From Gemmatimonadota bacterium (lineage in GTDB: Bacteria > Gemmatimonadota > Gemmatimonadetes > Gemmatimonadales > GWC2-71-9), in assembly GCA_003222055.1 (NCBI GenBank), contig QHUT01000110.1, forward strand, positions 1 to 46,215: a stretch of 46,215 nt of DNA, written 5' to 3'. Below the pieces are notes generated by a model that was not told the DNA's origin, searched no databases, and saw only the letters and a program-made list of their open reading frames with translations. Made by a program: the position numbers and the translations under genes. How positions within the stretch are numbered: position 1 is the first letter of the stretch; the number at the start of each line of letters is the position of its first letter. Shown one piece after another: positions 7,990-16,049 of the stretch.

Positions 7990-9449
7990 GGGCCAGCCTG
8001 TTCGCGTCGAACATCGGGAGCGAGCATCTGGTGGGTCTCGCGGGTACCGGCGCCGCGAGCGGACTCGCGGTCGGGCACTTCGAGTGGCTGGCGTGCCTGA
8101 TCCTGCTGCTCCTGGGTTGGCTGTTCGTGCCGTTCTATCTGCGGAGCGGCGTGTACACCATGCCCGAGTTTCTCGAGCGCCGCTTCAACCCGGCGGCGCG
8201 GGGCTACTTCACCTGGGTGTCGATCATCGGCTACGTCCTCACCAAGATCAGCGTCACGCTGTTCGCGGGCGGAGTGGTGATGCGCGAAGTCACGGGGTAT
8301 TCGGTCTGGACCAGCGCCGTCATCCTGATCGTCATCACGGGGCTGTACACGGTGCTGGGGGGTTTGCGGGCGGTGATCTACACCGAAGTGATGCAGGCGG
8401 TCGTGCTGATCATCGGGTCGGCCACGATGGCGCTGGTGGGGCTGAACGCGGTCGGTGGCTGGAGCGGGCTCGAGGCGCGCGTGCCGGCGGATTTCTTCTC
8501 CATGTGGAAGCCCATCGATCATCCCAACTTTCCCTGGACCGGGATCGTGTTCGGCGCGCCGATCCTGGGCGTGTGGTACTGGTGCACCGACCAGCACATC
8601 GTGCAGCGGGTGCTCGCGGCCCGGAACGTAAGCGAGGCCCGCACGGGCACGGTGCTGGCCGGCTTCCTGAAGATCCTGCCGGTGTTCATTTTCGTGCTGC
8701 CGGGAATCATCGCGTCGGCCCTGTACCCGGACATCCGCGGCGGCGCGGCGGACTCGGCTTACCCGGCGCTCGTGACCAGGCTCTTGCCGGCCGGGTTCAA
8801 GGGCCTCGTGCTCGCCGGGATGCTGGCGGCCTTGATGAGCTCGCTCGCGTCGGCGTTCAACTCCTGCTCGACCCTGCTCACCTGGGACGTGTACCGCAAG
8901 CTCCGCCCCAACGCGAGCGAGCAGCGGCTCGTCGCGGTCGGGCGCCTCACCACGGTCCTGCTGGTGGGCCTGGGGCTCTTGTGGATCCCGTTCATGAAGT
9001 ACATCTCGCCGCAGATCTACATCTATCTGCAGAGCGTGCAGGCCTACATCGCGCCGCCGATCGCCGCCTGCTTCCTGCTCGGCGTGCTGTATCCGAGGCT
9101 GAACGGCACCGGTGCAGTGTCGGCGCTGTGGACCGGGTTGGTGCTCGGGACGGCGCGCCTCATCCTCGAGCTCGCCAAGACGCATCTCGCGAGCGGCTCG
9201 GTCTGGGCCTGGTTCGCGGGCGTCAACTTCCTCCATTTCGCCGCGTTGTTGTTCGTGCTGTGCGCGGGCATCCTGATCGCGGTCAGCTATGCCACTCCGC
9301 CCCCTCCACTGGTCAAGACCGCGGGCCTGACGTACGGAACACCGGAGATCACTGCGATTCCGGTCCCGGCGGGGCCGCGTCAGCTCAACATCGTGCTCTC
9401 GGTGGTGCTCGTCGCGACGATCGGCGTTCTATGGATCGTCTTTAGATGA
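7983..9449 (+). CDS. Sodium:solute symporter (SGLT family), N-terminus missing
   Basis: The frame from about 7983 to the TGA at 9447 encodes an SSS/SGLT transporter of about 480 residues. Family landmarks are SLFASNIGSEHLVGLAGTG, VYTMPEFLERRF, YTVLGGLRAVIYTEVMQ, QRVLAARNVSEAR and AALMSSLASAFNS. Multiple hydrophobic helices follow to the end. The match starts where vSGLT residue about 54 would be. The usual first helix and the YFLAGR-LPWW segment are absent, and upstream of 7983 this frame is only the out-of-frame shadow of the glycosidase. No convincing start codon exists before the homology begins. It may be a 5'-truncated gene, a broken fusion or an assembly collapse at the AACCTCC repeat. 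Its TGA overlaps the trehalase ATG, suggesting coupling and a role in sugar uptake. Confidence 0.8.
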   Translation, partial: LHRASLFASNIGSEHLVGLAGTGAASGLAVGHFEWLACLILLLLGWLFVPFYLRSGVYTMPEFLERRFNPAARGYFTWVSIIGYVLTKISVTLFAGGVVMREVTGYSVWTSAVILIVITGLYTVLGGLRAVIYTEVMQAVVLIIGSATMALVGLNAVGGWSGLEARVPADFFSMWKPIDHPNFPWTGIVFGAPILGVWYWCTDQHIVQRVLAARNVSEARTGTVLAGFLKILPVFIFVLPGIIASALYPDIRGGAADSAYPALVTRLLPAGFKGLVLAGMLAALMSSLASAFNSCSTLLTWDVYRKLRPNASEQRLVAVGRLTTVLLVGLGLLWIPFMKYISPQIYIYLQSVQAYIAPPIAACFLLGVLYPRLNGTGAVSALWTGLVLGTARLILELAKTHLASGSVWAWFAGVNFLHFAALLFVLCAGILIAVSYATPPPPLVKTAGLTYGTPEITAIPVPAGPRQLNIVLSVVLVATIGVLWIVFR

Positions 9450-11146
9450 GAACGGCAAGGTTGGGGGAGGTTGGGGGAGGTTGGGGAGGTTGGGGGAGGT
9501 TGCTCTTCGCGGTGTCGGTCGCGTGCACCGCGACCACCTGCACAACCTCCCAAACCTCCTCTAACCTCCCCCAACCTGCCTTTTACGACCCCGCCCACGA
9601 TCTGGGATCGCTATTCCAGGCCGTCCAGCTGTCGGGCGTCTTCCCGGACTCGAAGACGTTCGTCGACGCGCGGCCGCTTTTCCCGCCGAGCGTGATCGCC
9701 GCGCGCTACGACTCGGCGCGTCACGCGCCGGGCTTCGACCTGCAGGCGTTCGTGGCGCGGCAGTTCGAGCTGCCGCGCCCCGTCGGGGAGGGGGAGGGCG
9801 TCGCTTCGGGCGCCGCGCGGGCCCGGACCATGGAAGACCATATCCGGGCGCTCTGGCCCATCCTCACGCGCCAGCCCGACAGCGCCGACGCGCAGTCGTC
9901 CTTGATTCCGCTGCCACACCCGTACGTCGTGCCCGGCGGACGTTTTCGCGAGGTCTACTACTGGGACTCGTACTTCACCATGCTCGGCCTCGTCGCGAGT
10001 GGTCGCACCGACCTGGTCCGCAGCATGCTCGACAACTTCGCGTATCTGGTCGAGACGATCGGACACATCCCCAACGGCAACCGGACCTACTATCTCAGCC
10101 GCAGCCAGCCGCCCTTCTTCGCCGCTATGGTCGGGCTTTACGCGACGGCCACCGATACCACCCAGGCGCTGCGCTACCTCGACGCGCTCGAGGCGGAGCA
10201 CGCGTTCTGGATGGATGGCGCGGAGCGTCTCGCCCCCGGGGAGGCCTACGCCCGAGTGGTGCGGCTGCCCGACGGATCGCTCTTGAATCGCTACTGGGAC
10301 GATCGCGCCGAGCCGAGGCCCGAGTCGTATCGCCCGGACTACGAGCTGGCGCAGGCGCTCCCGGGAGCGCAACGCGAGGCGTTCTACCGGAACGTCCGGG
10401 CTACGGCGGAGAGCGGCTGGGACTTCTCGAGCCGCTGGATGCGCGACCCAAAGGATCTGCGGACGCTCGAAACGACGCAGCTCGTCCCGGTCGATCTGAA
10501 CAGTCTCCTCTATCATGCCGAGGTGACGATCGCGGCGCTGCGGCGCGTGCGCGGACGGACCGGCGACGGAGCGGTCGCGGAGCGATTCGCTCGTGCGGGG
10601 GAGTCCCGGCGCCGGGCGCTGCTCACGGCAGCATACGACTCCACCACCGGATTTTTCTACGACGTCCGCTGGCGGACCGGTGCGCGGGTGACGGATCGCC
10701 CGAGCATCGCGGCGGCGGCCCCGCTGTACTTCGGGCTCGCCACCCCTAAGCAAGGGCGCGCGGTGGCGGCGCGGCTGGCGCGGGATTTCCTGAAGCCGGG
10801 CGGGTTCGTGCCGACGCTGATCGCCTCCGGGCAGCAGTGGGATGCCCCGAACGGATGGGCCCCGCTCGAGTGGCTGGCGATCGAGGGGGTGCGCCGCTAC
10901 GGGCGCGCCGACCTCGCCAACCGCGCGCGCGACCGTTGGCTCGCCCTCAACCGCCGCACCTATCAGGCGACGGGCAAAATGACGGAGAAGTACGACGTCG
11001 TCGACCTGCACCGCCGCGCCGGCGGGGGTGAGTACCCCACGCAGGATGGCTTCGGGTGGACGAACGGGGTGGCGCTGGCGCTCGTCGCGCAGCGCCTCAA
11101 AACGCCTGGTCCCAGCGCCGCGACAGCCGGATCGCCGAGCCGATGA
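9446..11146 (+). CDS. treA: Secreted trehalase, GH37
   Basis: 566 residues, about the length of E. coli TreA. Both trehalase signatures are present: PGGRFREVYYWDSYF (from residue 163) and QWDAPNGWAP. The expected acid is Asp326 in ESGWDFSSRW, and the expected base lies in MTEKYDVVD. It hydrolyses alpha,alpha-trehalose to two glucose. The N-terminus has a short hydrophobic core (LLFAVSVAC) that could be a signal peptide with a lipobox-like Cys27, so a periplasmic location is likely. This core is flanked by low-complexity residues encoded by G-rich and C-rich repeat arrays. The ATG overlaps the symporter stop (ATGA), indicating translational coupling. The 3' end overlaps the opposing GH15 gene by 50 bp. 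Confidence 0.93.
   Translation: MRTARLGEVGGGWGGWGRLLFAVSVACTATTCTTSQTSSNLPQPAFYDPAHDLGSLFQAVQLSGVFPDSKTFVDARPLFPPSVIAARYDSARHAPGFDLQAFVARQFELPRPVGEGEGVASGAARARTMEDHIRALWPILTRQPDSADAQSSLIPLPHPYVVPGGRFREVYYWDSYFTMLGLVASGRTDLVRSMLDNFAYLVETIGHIPNGNRTYYLSRSQPPFFAAMVGLYATATDTTQALRYLDALEAEHAFWMDGAERLAPGEAYARVVRLPDGSLLNRYWDDRAEPRPESYRPDYELAQALPGAQREAFYRNVRATAESGWDFSSRWMRDPKDLRTLETTQLVPVDLNSLLYHAEVTIAALRRVRGRTGDGAVAERFARAGESRRRALLTAAYDSTTGFFYDVRWRTGARVTDRPSIAAAAPLYFGLATPKQGRAVAARLARDFLKPGGFVPTLIASGQQWDAPNGWAPLEWLAIEGVRRYGRADLANRARDRWLALNRRTYQATGKMTEKYDVVDLHRRAGGGEYPTQDGFGWTNGVALALVAQRLKTPGPSAATAGSPSR
9459..9577 (+). repeat. Inverted GGTTGGGGGA / CCCCCAACC arrays flanking the trehalase signal-peptide core
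   Basis: Four and a half GGTTGGGG(G)A units at 9459-9502 begin at the fifth codon of trehalase. A complementary array of AACCTCC units lies at 9543-9577. The hydrophobic core of the signal sequence sits in the loop of about 40 bp. The transcript could form a large hairpin, or a G-quadruplex from the first arm, right beside the translation start. Confidence 0.8.
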
Positions 11147-12884
11147 GGCCGACCATGCTGTAGGTCTGGACGAAGTTGCCCCACTGCTCCCGCGTGCGCG
11201 GATCGACGTGCTCGGCGAGCAGGCCGTGGCGGTTGCAGCAGGCGAGCACGTTCTCGAACAGCGCCCGTGCCTCGTCGCGGCGTCCGATGGCGGCGAGCGC
11301 GTTGATGTACCAGAAGGTGCAGACCAGAAACGCGTTCTCGGGCGTTCCGAAGTCGTCCTGCTCGACATACCGCAAAATGAAATCACCGCGGCGCAATTCG
11401 CGCTCGATCGCAGCCACGGTGCCGGCGAAGCGCGGGTCATCGTCCGCCAGGAAGCCGAGCTCGTTCAGGCGCAGCAGGCTCGCGTCCAGCGTGTCGCCGT
11501 CCATCGTGGCGACGAAGCTGCCCCGCGTGGCGCTCCAGCACCGCTCGCACACGGCGCGATGGATGCGCGCGGCCTGCTCCGTCCAGTGCGCCGCCCGGTC
11601 GCTCAAGCCCAGATGCCCGGCGATCCTCGCCAGGCGGTCGCACCCCGCCCAGCACATCACGCTCGAGAAAGTGTGCACCCGCGGTTTGCCGCGCAGCTCC
11701 CACAGTCCCGCGTCCGGCTGGTCGAACAGCCGGGCGGCCTGGTGCCCGAGCGTTTCGAGCCGGCGGAACAGGACCTCGTCGCCCCGGCGGACCAGGCGGC
11801 GGTCGAAGAACACGTGGGTCGCGGCGAGGATGGCCGCGCCGTACACGTCGTGCTGCACCTGCCGGTAAGCCTGATTGCCGACCCGCACCGGGCCCATGCC
11901 GCGATATCCGGGCAGGGAATCGATGGCCTGCTCGTCGGGGACCGCGCGGCCGGTGAGGCCGTAGACGGGCTGCAGGCGGCCATCGGCCGAGCCGGCCACC
12001 ACGTTGACGATGTAGCCGAGATAGCGCTCCATGGTGCGGGTGGCCCCGAGCCGATTGAGGGCATTGACCACGAAGTACGCGTCGCGCAGCCAGCAATGGC
12101 GGTAGTCCCAGTTCCTGCCGCTGCCCGGCGCTTCGGGAATCGAGGTGGTCATCGCCGCGATGATCGCCCCGGTGTCTTCGAACACGTTGAGCTGCAGCGT
12201 GATCGCCGACCGGATCACGGCGTCCTGCCACTCGAACGGGATGCCGAGCGAGCGCACCCACTCCCGCCAGTGGGCGGCGGTTTCTTCGAGGAAGCGCCGC
12301 CCGACGTCCGCGACGGCGCCCTGCACCGTTTCGTCCGGCCCGAGCAGCAGGGTGACGGCATCCTCCAGGTAGAAGGGATTCTCCTCCATCAGGGTCGTAA
12401 TCGACGCGTCCGTGGTCAGGCGCAGGACGAGATCGGTCCCCGCGTACCGGATGTGATTCGAGCCGCACGTGGTCTCCGCGGGGGCGTGGCCGTAGCGCTG
12501 GGCCGGACGCAGGCGCACGCGGATACGCGGGTTCCCGGCGATCCGTCTGATCTGCCGCACCAGCATCATGGGAGAGAACATCCGGCCGTACTGATGGAAG
12601 CGGGGCGCGAAATCGGTGATCTCGACCCCGGCCCCGGTGCGGTCGTACAGCCGGGTCACGAGGACCGGTGTGTTGACGAGATACTCCTGTTCGGCGCGCG
12701 CGATATCGGTCAGCTCGACCACGAAGAACCCGAAATCCGAGTCGCGCGTCCGCTCGCGCAGCAGAGAGCAGAACGCCGGGTCGCCGTCGAAATGGGGAAA
12801 ACATCCCCACACGACTTCGCTCAGCGGATTCACCAGGACGCCGATCGTACCGTTGCCGACGAGGGCGAGATCGAGCGACGTCAT
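11097..12884 (-). CDS. GH15 family glycoside hydrolase (glucoamylase/trehalase-like)
   Basis: 595 residues with the bacterial GH15 layout: an N-terminal beta-sandwich (IGVLVNPLSEVVWGCFPHFDG) to about residue 220, then an (alpha/alpha)6 barrel with SGRNWDYRHCWLRDA. The likely catalytic acid lies in GLWELRG and the base in GLLAEHVDP; the final GNFVQTYSMVGLI is also typical. There is no signal peptide, so it is cytoplasmic. Family members act as glucoamylases, glucodextranases or trehalases. Being third in an otsA-otsB operon with ATGA overlap to otsB, trehalose is the most probable substrate. This would put synthesis and breakdown under one promoter. Confidence 0.88.
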   Translation of the reverse strand: MTSLDLALVGNGTIGVLVNPLSEVVWGCFPHFDGDPAFCSLLRERTRDSDFGFFVVELTDIARAEQEYLVNTPVLVTRLYDRTGAGVEITDFAPRFHQYGRMFSPMMLVRQIRRIAGNPRIRVRLRPAQRYGHAPAETTCGSNHIRYAGTDLVLRLTTDASITTLMEENPFYLEDAVTLLLGPDETVQGAVADVGRRFLEETAAHWREWVRSLGIPFEWQDAVIRSAITLQLNVFEDTGAIIAAMTTSIPEAPGSGRNWDYRHCWLRDAYFVVNALNRLGATRTMERYLGYIVNVVAGSADGRLQPVYGLTGRAVPDEQAIDSLPGYRGMGPVRVGNQAYRQVQHDVYGAAILAATHVFFDRRLVRRGDEVLFRRLETLGHQAARLFDQPDAGLWELRGKPRVHTFSSVMCWAGCDRLARIAGHLGLSDRAAHWTEQAARIHRAVCERCWSATRGSFVATMDGDTLDASLLRLNELGFLADDDPRFAGTVAAIERELRRGDFILRYVEQDDFGTPENAFLVCTFWYINALAAIGRRDEARALFENVLACCNRHGLLAEHVDPRTREQWGNFVQTYSMVGLIGSAIRLSRRWDQAF

Positions 12885-13618
12885 CGGGCGCGCTCCGCCG
12901 CGCCTTGCTCCAACCAGGCGCGTACGGCGCGGACGTCCGGCAGCCGCCCGCGCGCCGCCGTCCGCCCGGGTCCCACCTTCACCGAATGTCCGTGCAGGCG
13001 GTTGACCGTCACGAAGGCGTGCTCGTCGGTGGAATCATCGCCCACGAACACCGGCGTCCGCCCGCGGAACGGCTCCTCCTGGAGGAACTCGAGCACCGCT
13101 ATCCCCTTGTCCTTGCCGGCAGGCTTGATCTCGACGACGCGCTTCCCGGCCTGGACGCCGTACGTCCCATCGGATCCGACCAGCAGGGAGCGGACCAGCC
13201 GGTGGGCGTAGCCCGCCAGGCGCGGCGCCCGGCGGTAATGCAGCGCCAGGGAGAGGCCCTTGTCTTCGAGCAACAAGCCGGGATGACGGGCCACGGCGGC
13301 GGCGAGCCCGCGGCGTACGGCATCGAGCTCGGGCGACGGCAACGCGTGGTGCGAGACTCGGCCGGCGGCGTCGCGGCGCTCGATGCCGTGCTGTCCCGCC
13401 GCGGGCAAGCGGAGATCGGGCACCAGCCGGTCGATGTCCGCGAGGGAGCGGCCGCTGATGAGCGCGACCGCGCCCCCCGTCGCCCGATACAGCTCCACGA
13501 TGAGCCGCTGCACGTCGCCGTCGGCGCCGGCCCCGCCGGGTGCGTCCGCGATGTCCACGAGGGTGCCGTCGACGTCGAAGAAGTATGCCCAGTCCGGCCG
13601 GGGCGCGGGCAGCTTCAT
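12881..13618 (-). CDS. otsB: Trehalose-6-phosphate phosphatase
   Basis: 245 residues from the ATG at 13618, which overlaps the otsA stop (ATGA). The longer open frame upstream is the otsA shadow. HAD-phosphatase motifs are in order: FDVDGTLVDI near residue 14 (nucleophile Asp and acid Asp), LISGRSLADID, the Lys region VEIKPAGKDKG, and FVGDDSTDEHAF. It removes phosphate from trehalose 6-phosphate in the cytoplasm. Its stop overlaps the ATG of the GH15 gene, so otsA-otsB-GH15 is a tightly coupled three-gene operon. Confidence 0.93.
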   Translation of the reverse strand: MKLPAPRPDWAYFFDVDGTLVDIADAPGGAGADGDVQRLIVELYRATGGAVALISGRSLADIDRLVPDLRLPAAGQHGIERRDAAGRVSHHALPSPELDAVRRGLAAAVARHPGLLLEDKGLSLALHYRRAPRLAGYAHRLVRSLLVGSDGTYGVQAGKRVVEIKPAGKDKGIAVLEFLQEEPFRGRTPVFVGDDSTDEHAFVTVNRLHGHSVKVGPGRTAARGRLPDVRAVRAWLEQGAAERAR

Positions 13619-15888
13619 TTTGCGCGGCTCGTCTCGCGGCCGGCGGCACGGCGCGACTGCCGCTCCGGAGTCGCCGCCCGCTCCAGCAGACGACCGCGGC
13701 GCCGCATGCCCGCCGCGTCGATCAGCATGCGCCCGGCCCAGCGGTACACGTTGAACTCCTGAATCAGGCCGCGCATCAGGCGGCTGCGGGCACGCTGCCC
13801 CGTCGCGGGCATCGACAGCGCCATGTGCAGTGCCGCGGCGCATTGATCCGTGTCGTACGGGTTGACGATGATCGCTTCCGGCAGCTCCCGTGCGGCGCCG
13901 GTGAACTGGCTCAGGATCAGCACGCCGCGCTCGTCGTCGCGTGCCGACACAAACTCCTTCGCCACGAGGTTCATACCGTCGTGCAGGCTCGTGACCATGC
14001 ACACCTCCGCGGCACGATAGTACTCATAGATGTCCAGCGGCTGGTGGTGCTCCACGAGCAGCACGATCGGCGGATGGGGAGCGCCGGCGAAGCGCTCGTT
14101 GATCCGCGTCGCCATGGCCCGCACGCGCGTTTCGTATTCCTGATACTGCTCGATCCGGTTGCGCGTCGGCGCGGCGATCTGGATGAAGCTGAACTTGCCG
14201 ACCCACTGCGGCTCCATCTCCAGCAGCCGCTCCACGGCACGCAGCCGCTCCTCGATGCCCTTGGTATAGTCGAGGCGATCGACGCCGACACCGATCGCCT
14301 GCTCCGCGGGCAGCCCGTGACGTTGCCGTACGTCCAGGCGACAGCGCTCGACCGGCTTGCTGAGCAGGGCGGGCGACGGCGGCCACTCGATCGAAATCGG
14401 GTAGCGCTTGACCGCCGTCAGCTTGCCCCGGTACGAGACGGTGAACATCTCCCGGTCCACCCTCGCTTCCAGCAGGCGGTCCACGGTGTCGACGAAGTTG
14501 TTGCAGTGAAATTGGGTGTGGAACCCGAGGATGCTCGAGCCGAGCAGGCCGTCGAGCAGCTCTTCCCGCCAGGGACAGATCGCGAACGCCTCCGGGTTCG
14601 GCCAGGGAATGTGCCAGAAGGAAACGATGGTCGCGGCCGGCAGCGCCTCCTGTATCATCCTCGGCAAAAGCGCGAAGTGGTAGTCCTGCACCAGCACGAT
14701 GGGGTCGGGCGACTTCGCTTCCTCGACCACGGCCTGGGCGAACGTGCGATTCACCGTCACGTATTGCTCCCAATCGGACGTCCGGAAGATCGGACGCACG
14801 TGCGCGATGTGGCACAGCGGCCACAGGCCCTCGTTCGCGAAGCCATAGTAGTAGCCCGCTTCCTGCTCGGCTGTCAGCCAGACACGGCGCAGTTGATAGG
14901 CCGGCTGCTCGGGCGGCACCGCCACGTGGGCGTGCTCGTCCACCACTTCCCGGTCGGCGGAGCCGCCTCCGTGGGCGATCCAGGTGCCCGAACAGGCGCG
15001 CATGATCGGCTCCATGGCGGTCACCAGGCCGCTCGCGGGCCGCCACAGCGCGATGATGTCGCCTCGCCGGACGTGGATGTACGGCTCGCGGTTGGAGACG
15101 ACCAGCACCTCGTGTCCGGATAGGTCGGTCCGGAGGATCGCCCGCAGCGTGTCGGGGGTCCAGGCGAGTTGGTCCTCGTCGCGCGACCGGTGATCCGCCT
15201 CGAGGTCCCGGATCAGGGCGCGCAGGTCGCTGGCGATGGGCCGTAGCTCCGGCATCTCGCTCAGGTCGCGTCCCTCGGTCGGACGCACCAGCCCCTCGCC
15301 CCGCAGCAGCGCCCGGAGTCCTTGGACCCAGCCGCGCCAGCTCAGCTGGGCGATGACGACCGTGATGAGCGCGACCGTGGCCCCGAGGCCGACGAAGAAC
15401 AGAAACAAGTACTTGCGGGTCTCCGCGCTGCGACGCGCGATGAAGCTCATGTCGTGGACGACGACCAGGTTCCCGACCGGAACGCCGGCGGCTTCCAGCG
15501 GCCGCACGGAGACGAGCAGCGGGCCGTTCGCGCTGCGCAGCAGGTGCCCCGGGCCCGCCGAGAATGGGGCCAGCTCCGTGCACCGGATCTGGGTCGGCAG
15601 TGTCGGCGTGATCACGGGTTGCCCGGGGGCCGAGGGGCAGAACCCCATGGCGAAGAGGCGCTCATCCTGCGTGATCCGATTGAAGAACTGCAGCATCCGG
15701 GTCCGGTTGCCCGTCTGAATCAGATCTTGGAGGGGCTCCTGAACGGTGTTGGCGATCAGGCTGGCCCGGATGTCCAGGTCTCGCATGAACCATTGGAGCG
15801 TGAGCTTGTCCACGAGGGGCACCGCCGCGTACGCGAAGGCGCCGAGCGCGAGGAACAGGGGAAGCACGAACCGAAGGGAGAGCCTCAT
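13615..15888 (-). CDS. otsA: Membrane-anchored trehalose-6-phosphate synthase, GT20
   Basis: 757 residues from the ATG at 15888; the 63 codons upstream are Arg/Pro-rich and unlike a protein start. Residues about 5-25 are a first transmembrane helix, about 26-158 a probably periplasmic sensor-like region, about 160-181 a second helix, and then a cytoplasmic linker ([20 protein letters not shown]) that may be HAMP-like. From about residue 258 a full GT20 domain follows: [49 protein letters not shown] and [14 protein letters not shown]. Classical E. coli OtsA is soluble and about 474 residues. It makes trehalose 6-phosphate from UDP- or other NDP-glucose and glucose 6-phosphate. The N-terminus suggests that an envelope signal controls synthesis. 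It is first in the otsA-otsB-GH15 operon. Confidence 0.92.
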   Translation of the reverse strand: MRLSLRFVLPLFLALGAFAYAAVPLVDKLTLQWFMRDLDIRASLIANTVQEPLQDLIQTGNRTRMLQFFNRITQDERLFAMGFCPSAPGQPVITPTLPTQIRCTELAPFSAGPGHLLRSANGPLLVSVRPLEAAGVPVGNLVVVHDMSFIARRSAETRKYLFLFFVGLGATVALITVVIAQLSWRGWVQGLRALLRGEGLVRPTEGRDLSEMPELRPIASDLRALIRDLEADHRSRDEDQLAWTPDTLRAILRTDLSGHEVLVVSNREPYIHVRRGDIIALWRPASGLVTAMEPIMRACSGTWIAHGGGSADREVVDEHAHVAVPPEQPAYQLRRVWLTAEQEAGYYYGFANEGLWPLCHIAHVRPIFRTSDWEQYVTVNRTFAQAVVEEAKSPDPIVLVQDYHFALLPRMIQEALPAATIVSFWHIPWPNPEAFAICPWREELLDGLLGSSILGFHTQFHCNNFVDTVDRLLEARVDREMFTVSYRGKLTAVKRYPISIEWPPSPALLSKPVERCRLDVRQRHGLPAEQAIGVGVDRLDYTKGIEERLRAVERLLEMEPQWVGKFSFIQIAAPTRNRIEQYQEYETRVRAMATRINERFAGAPHPPIVLLVEHHQPLDIYEYYRAAEVCMVTSLHDGMNLVAKEFVSARDDERGVLILSQFTGAARELPEAIIVNPYDTDQCAAALHMALSMPATGQRARSRLMRGLIQEFNVYRWAGRMLIDAAGMRRRGRLLERAATPERQSRRAAGRETSRAK

Positions 15889-16049
15889 GCGGGTCTCCGC
15901 AAGATAAAGTCGCGGACCGCACCCCGGGCACGCCCGGCTGTTGCGTGCCGGCACCGCTCGCACGCGACGTGGCGCGAACGCATCGCTCCACCCTCGCGGG
16001 GGCTCGGCCGGCCGCTGGTACGGCGATTGCCGCGCCCGGAGAAAAGTCC

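Noticed and set aside
8084-9445. Rightward open frame of 453 codons over the symporter
   Set aside because: Arg/Gly/Ala-rich shadow; the overlapping frame has SGLT motifs and hydrophobic helices.
15945-16049. Upstream extension of the DUF5916 frame
   Set aside because: The signal peptide begins at 16050; the extension lacks a translation signal and is Arg/Ala-rich.
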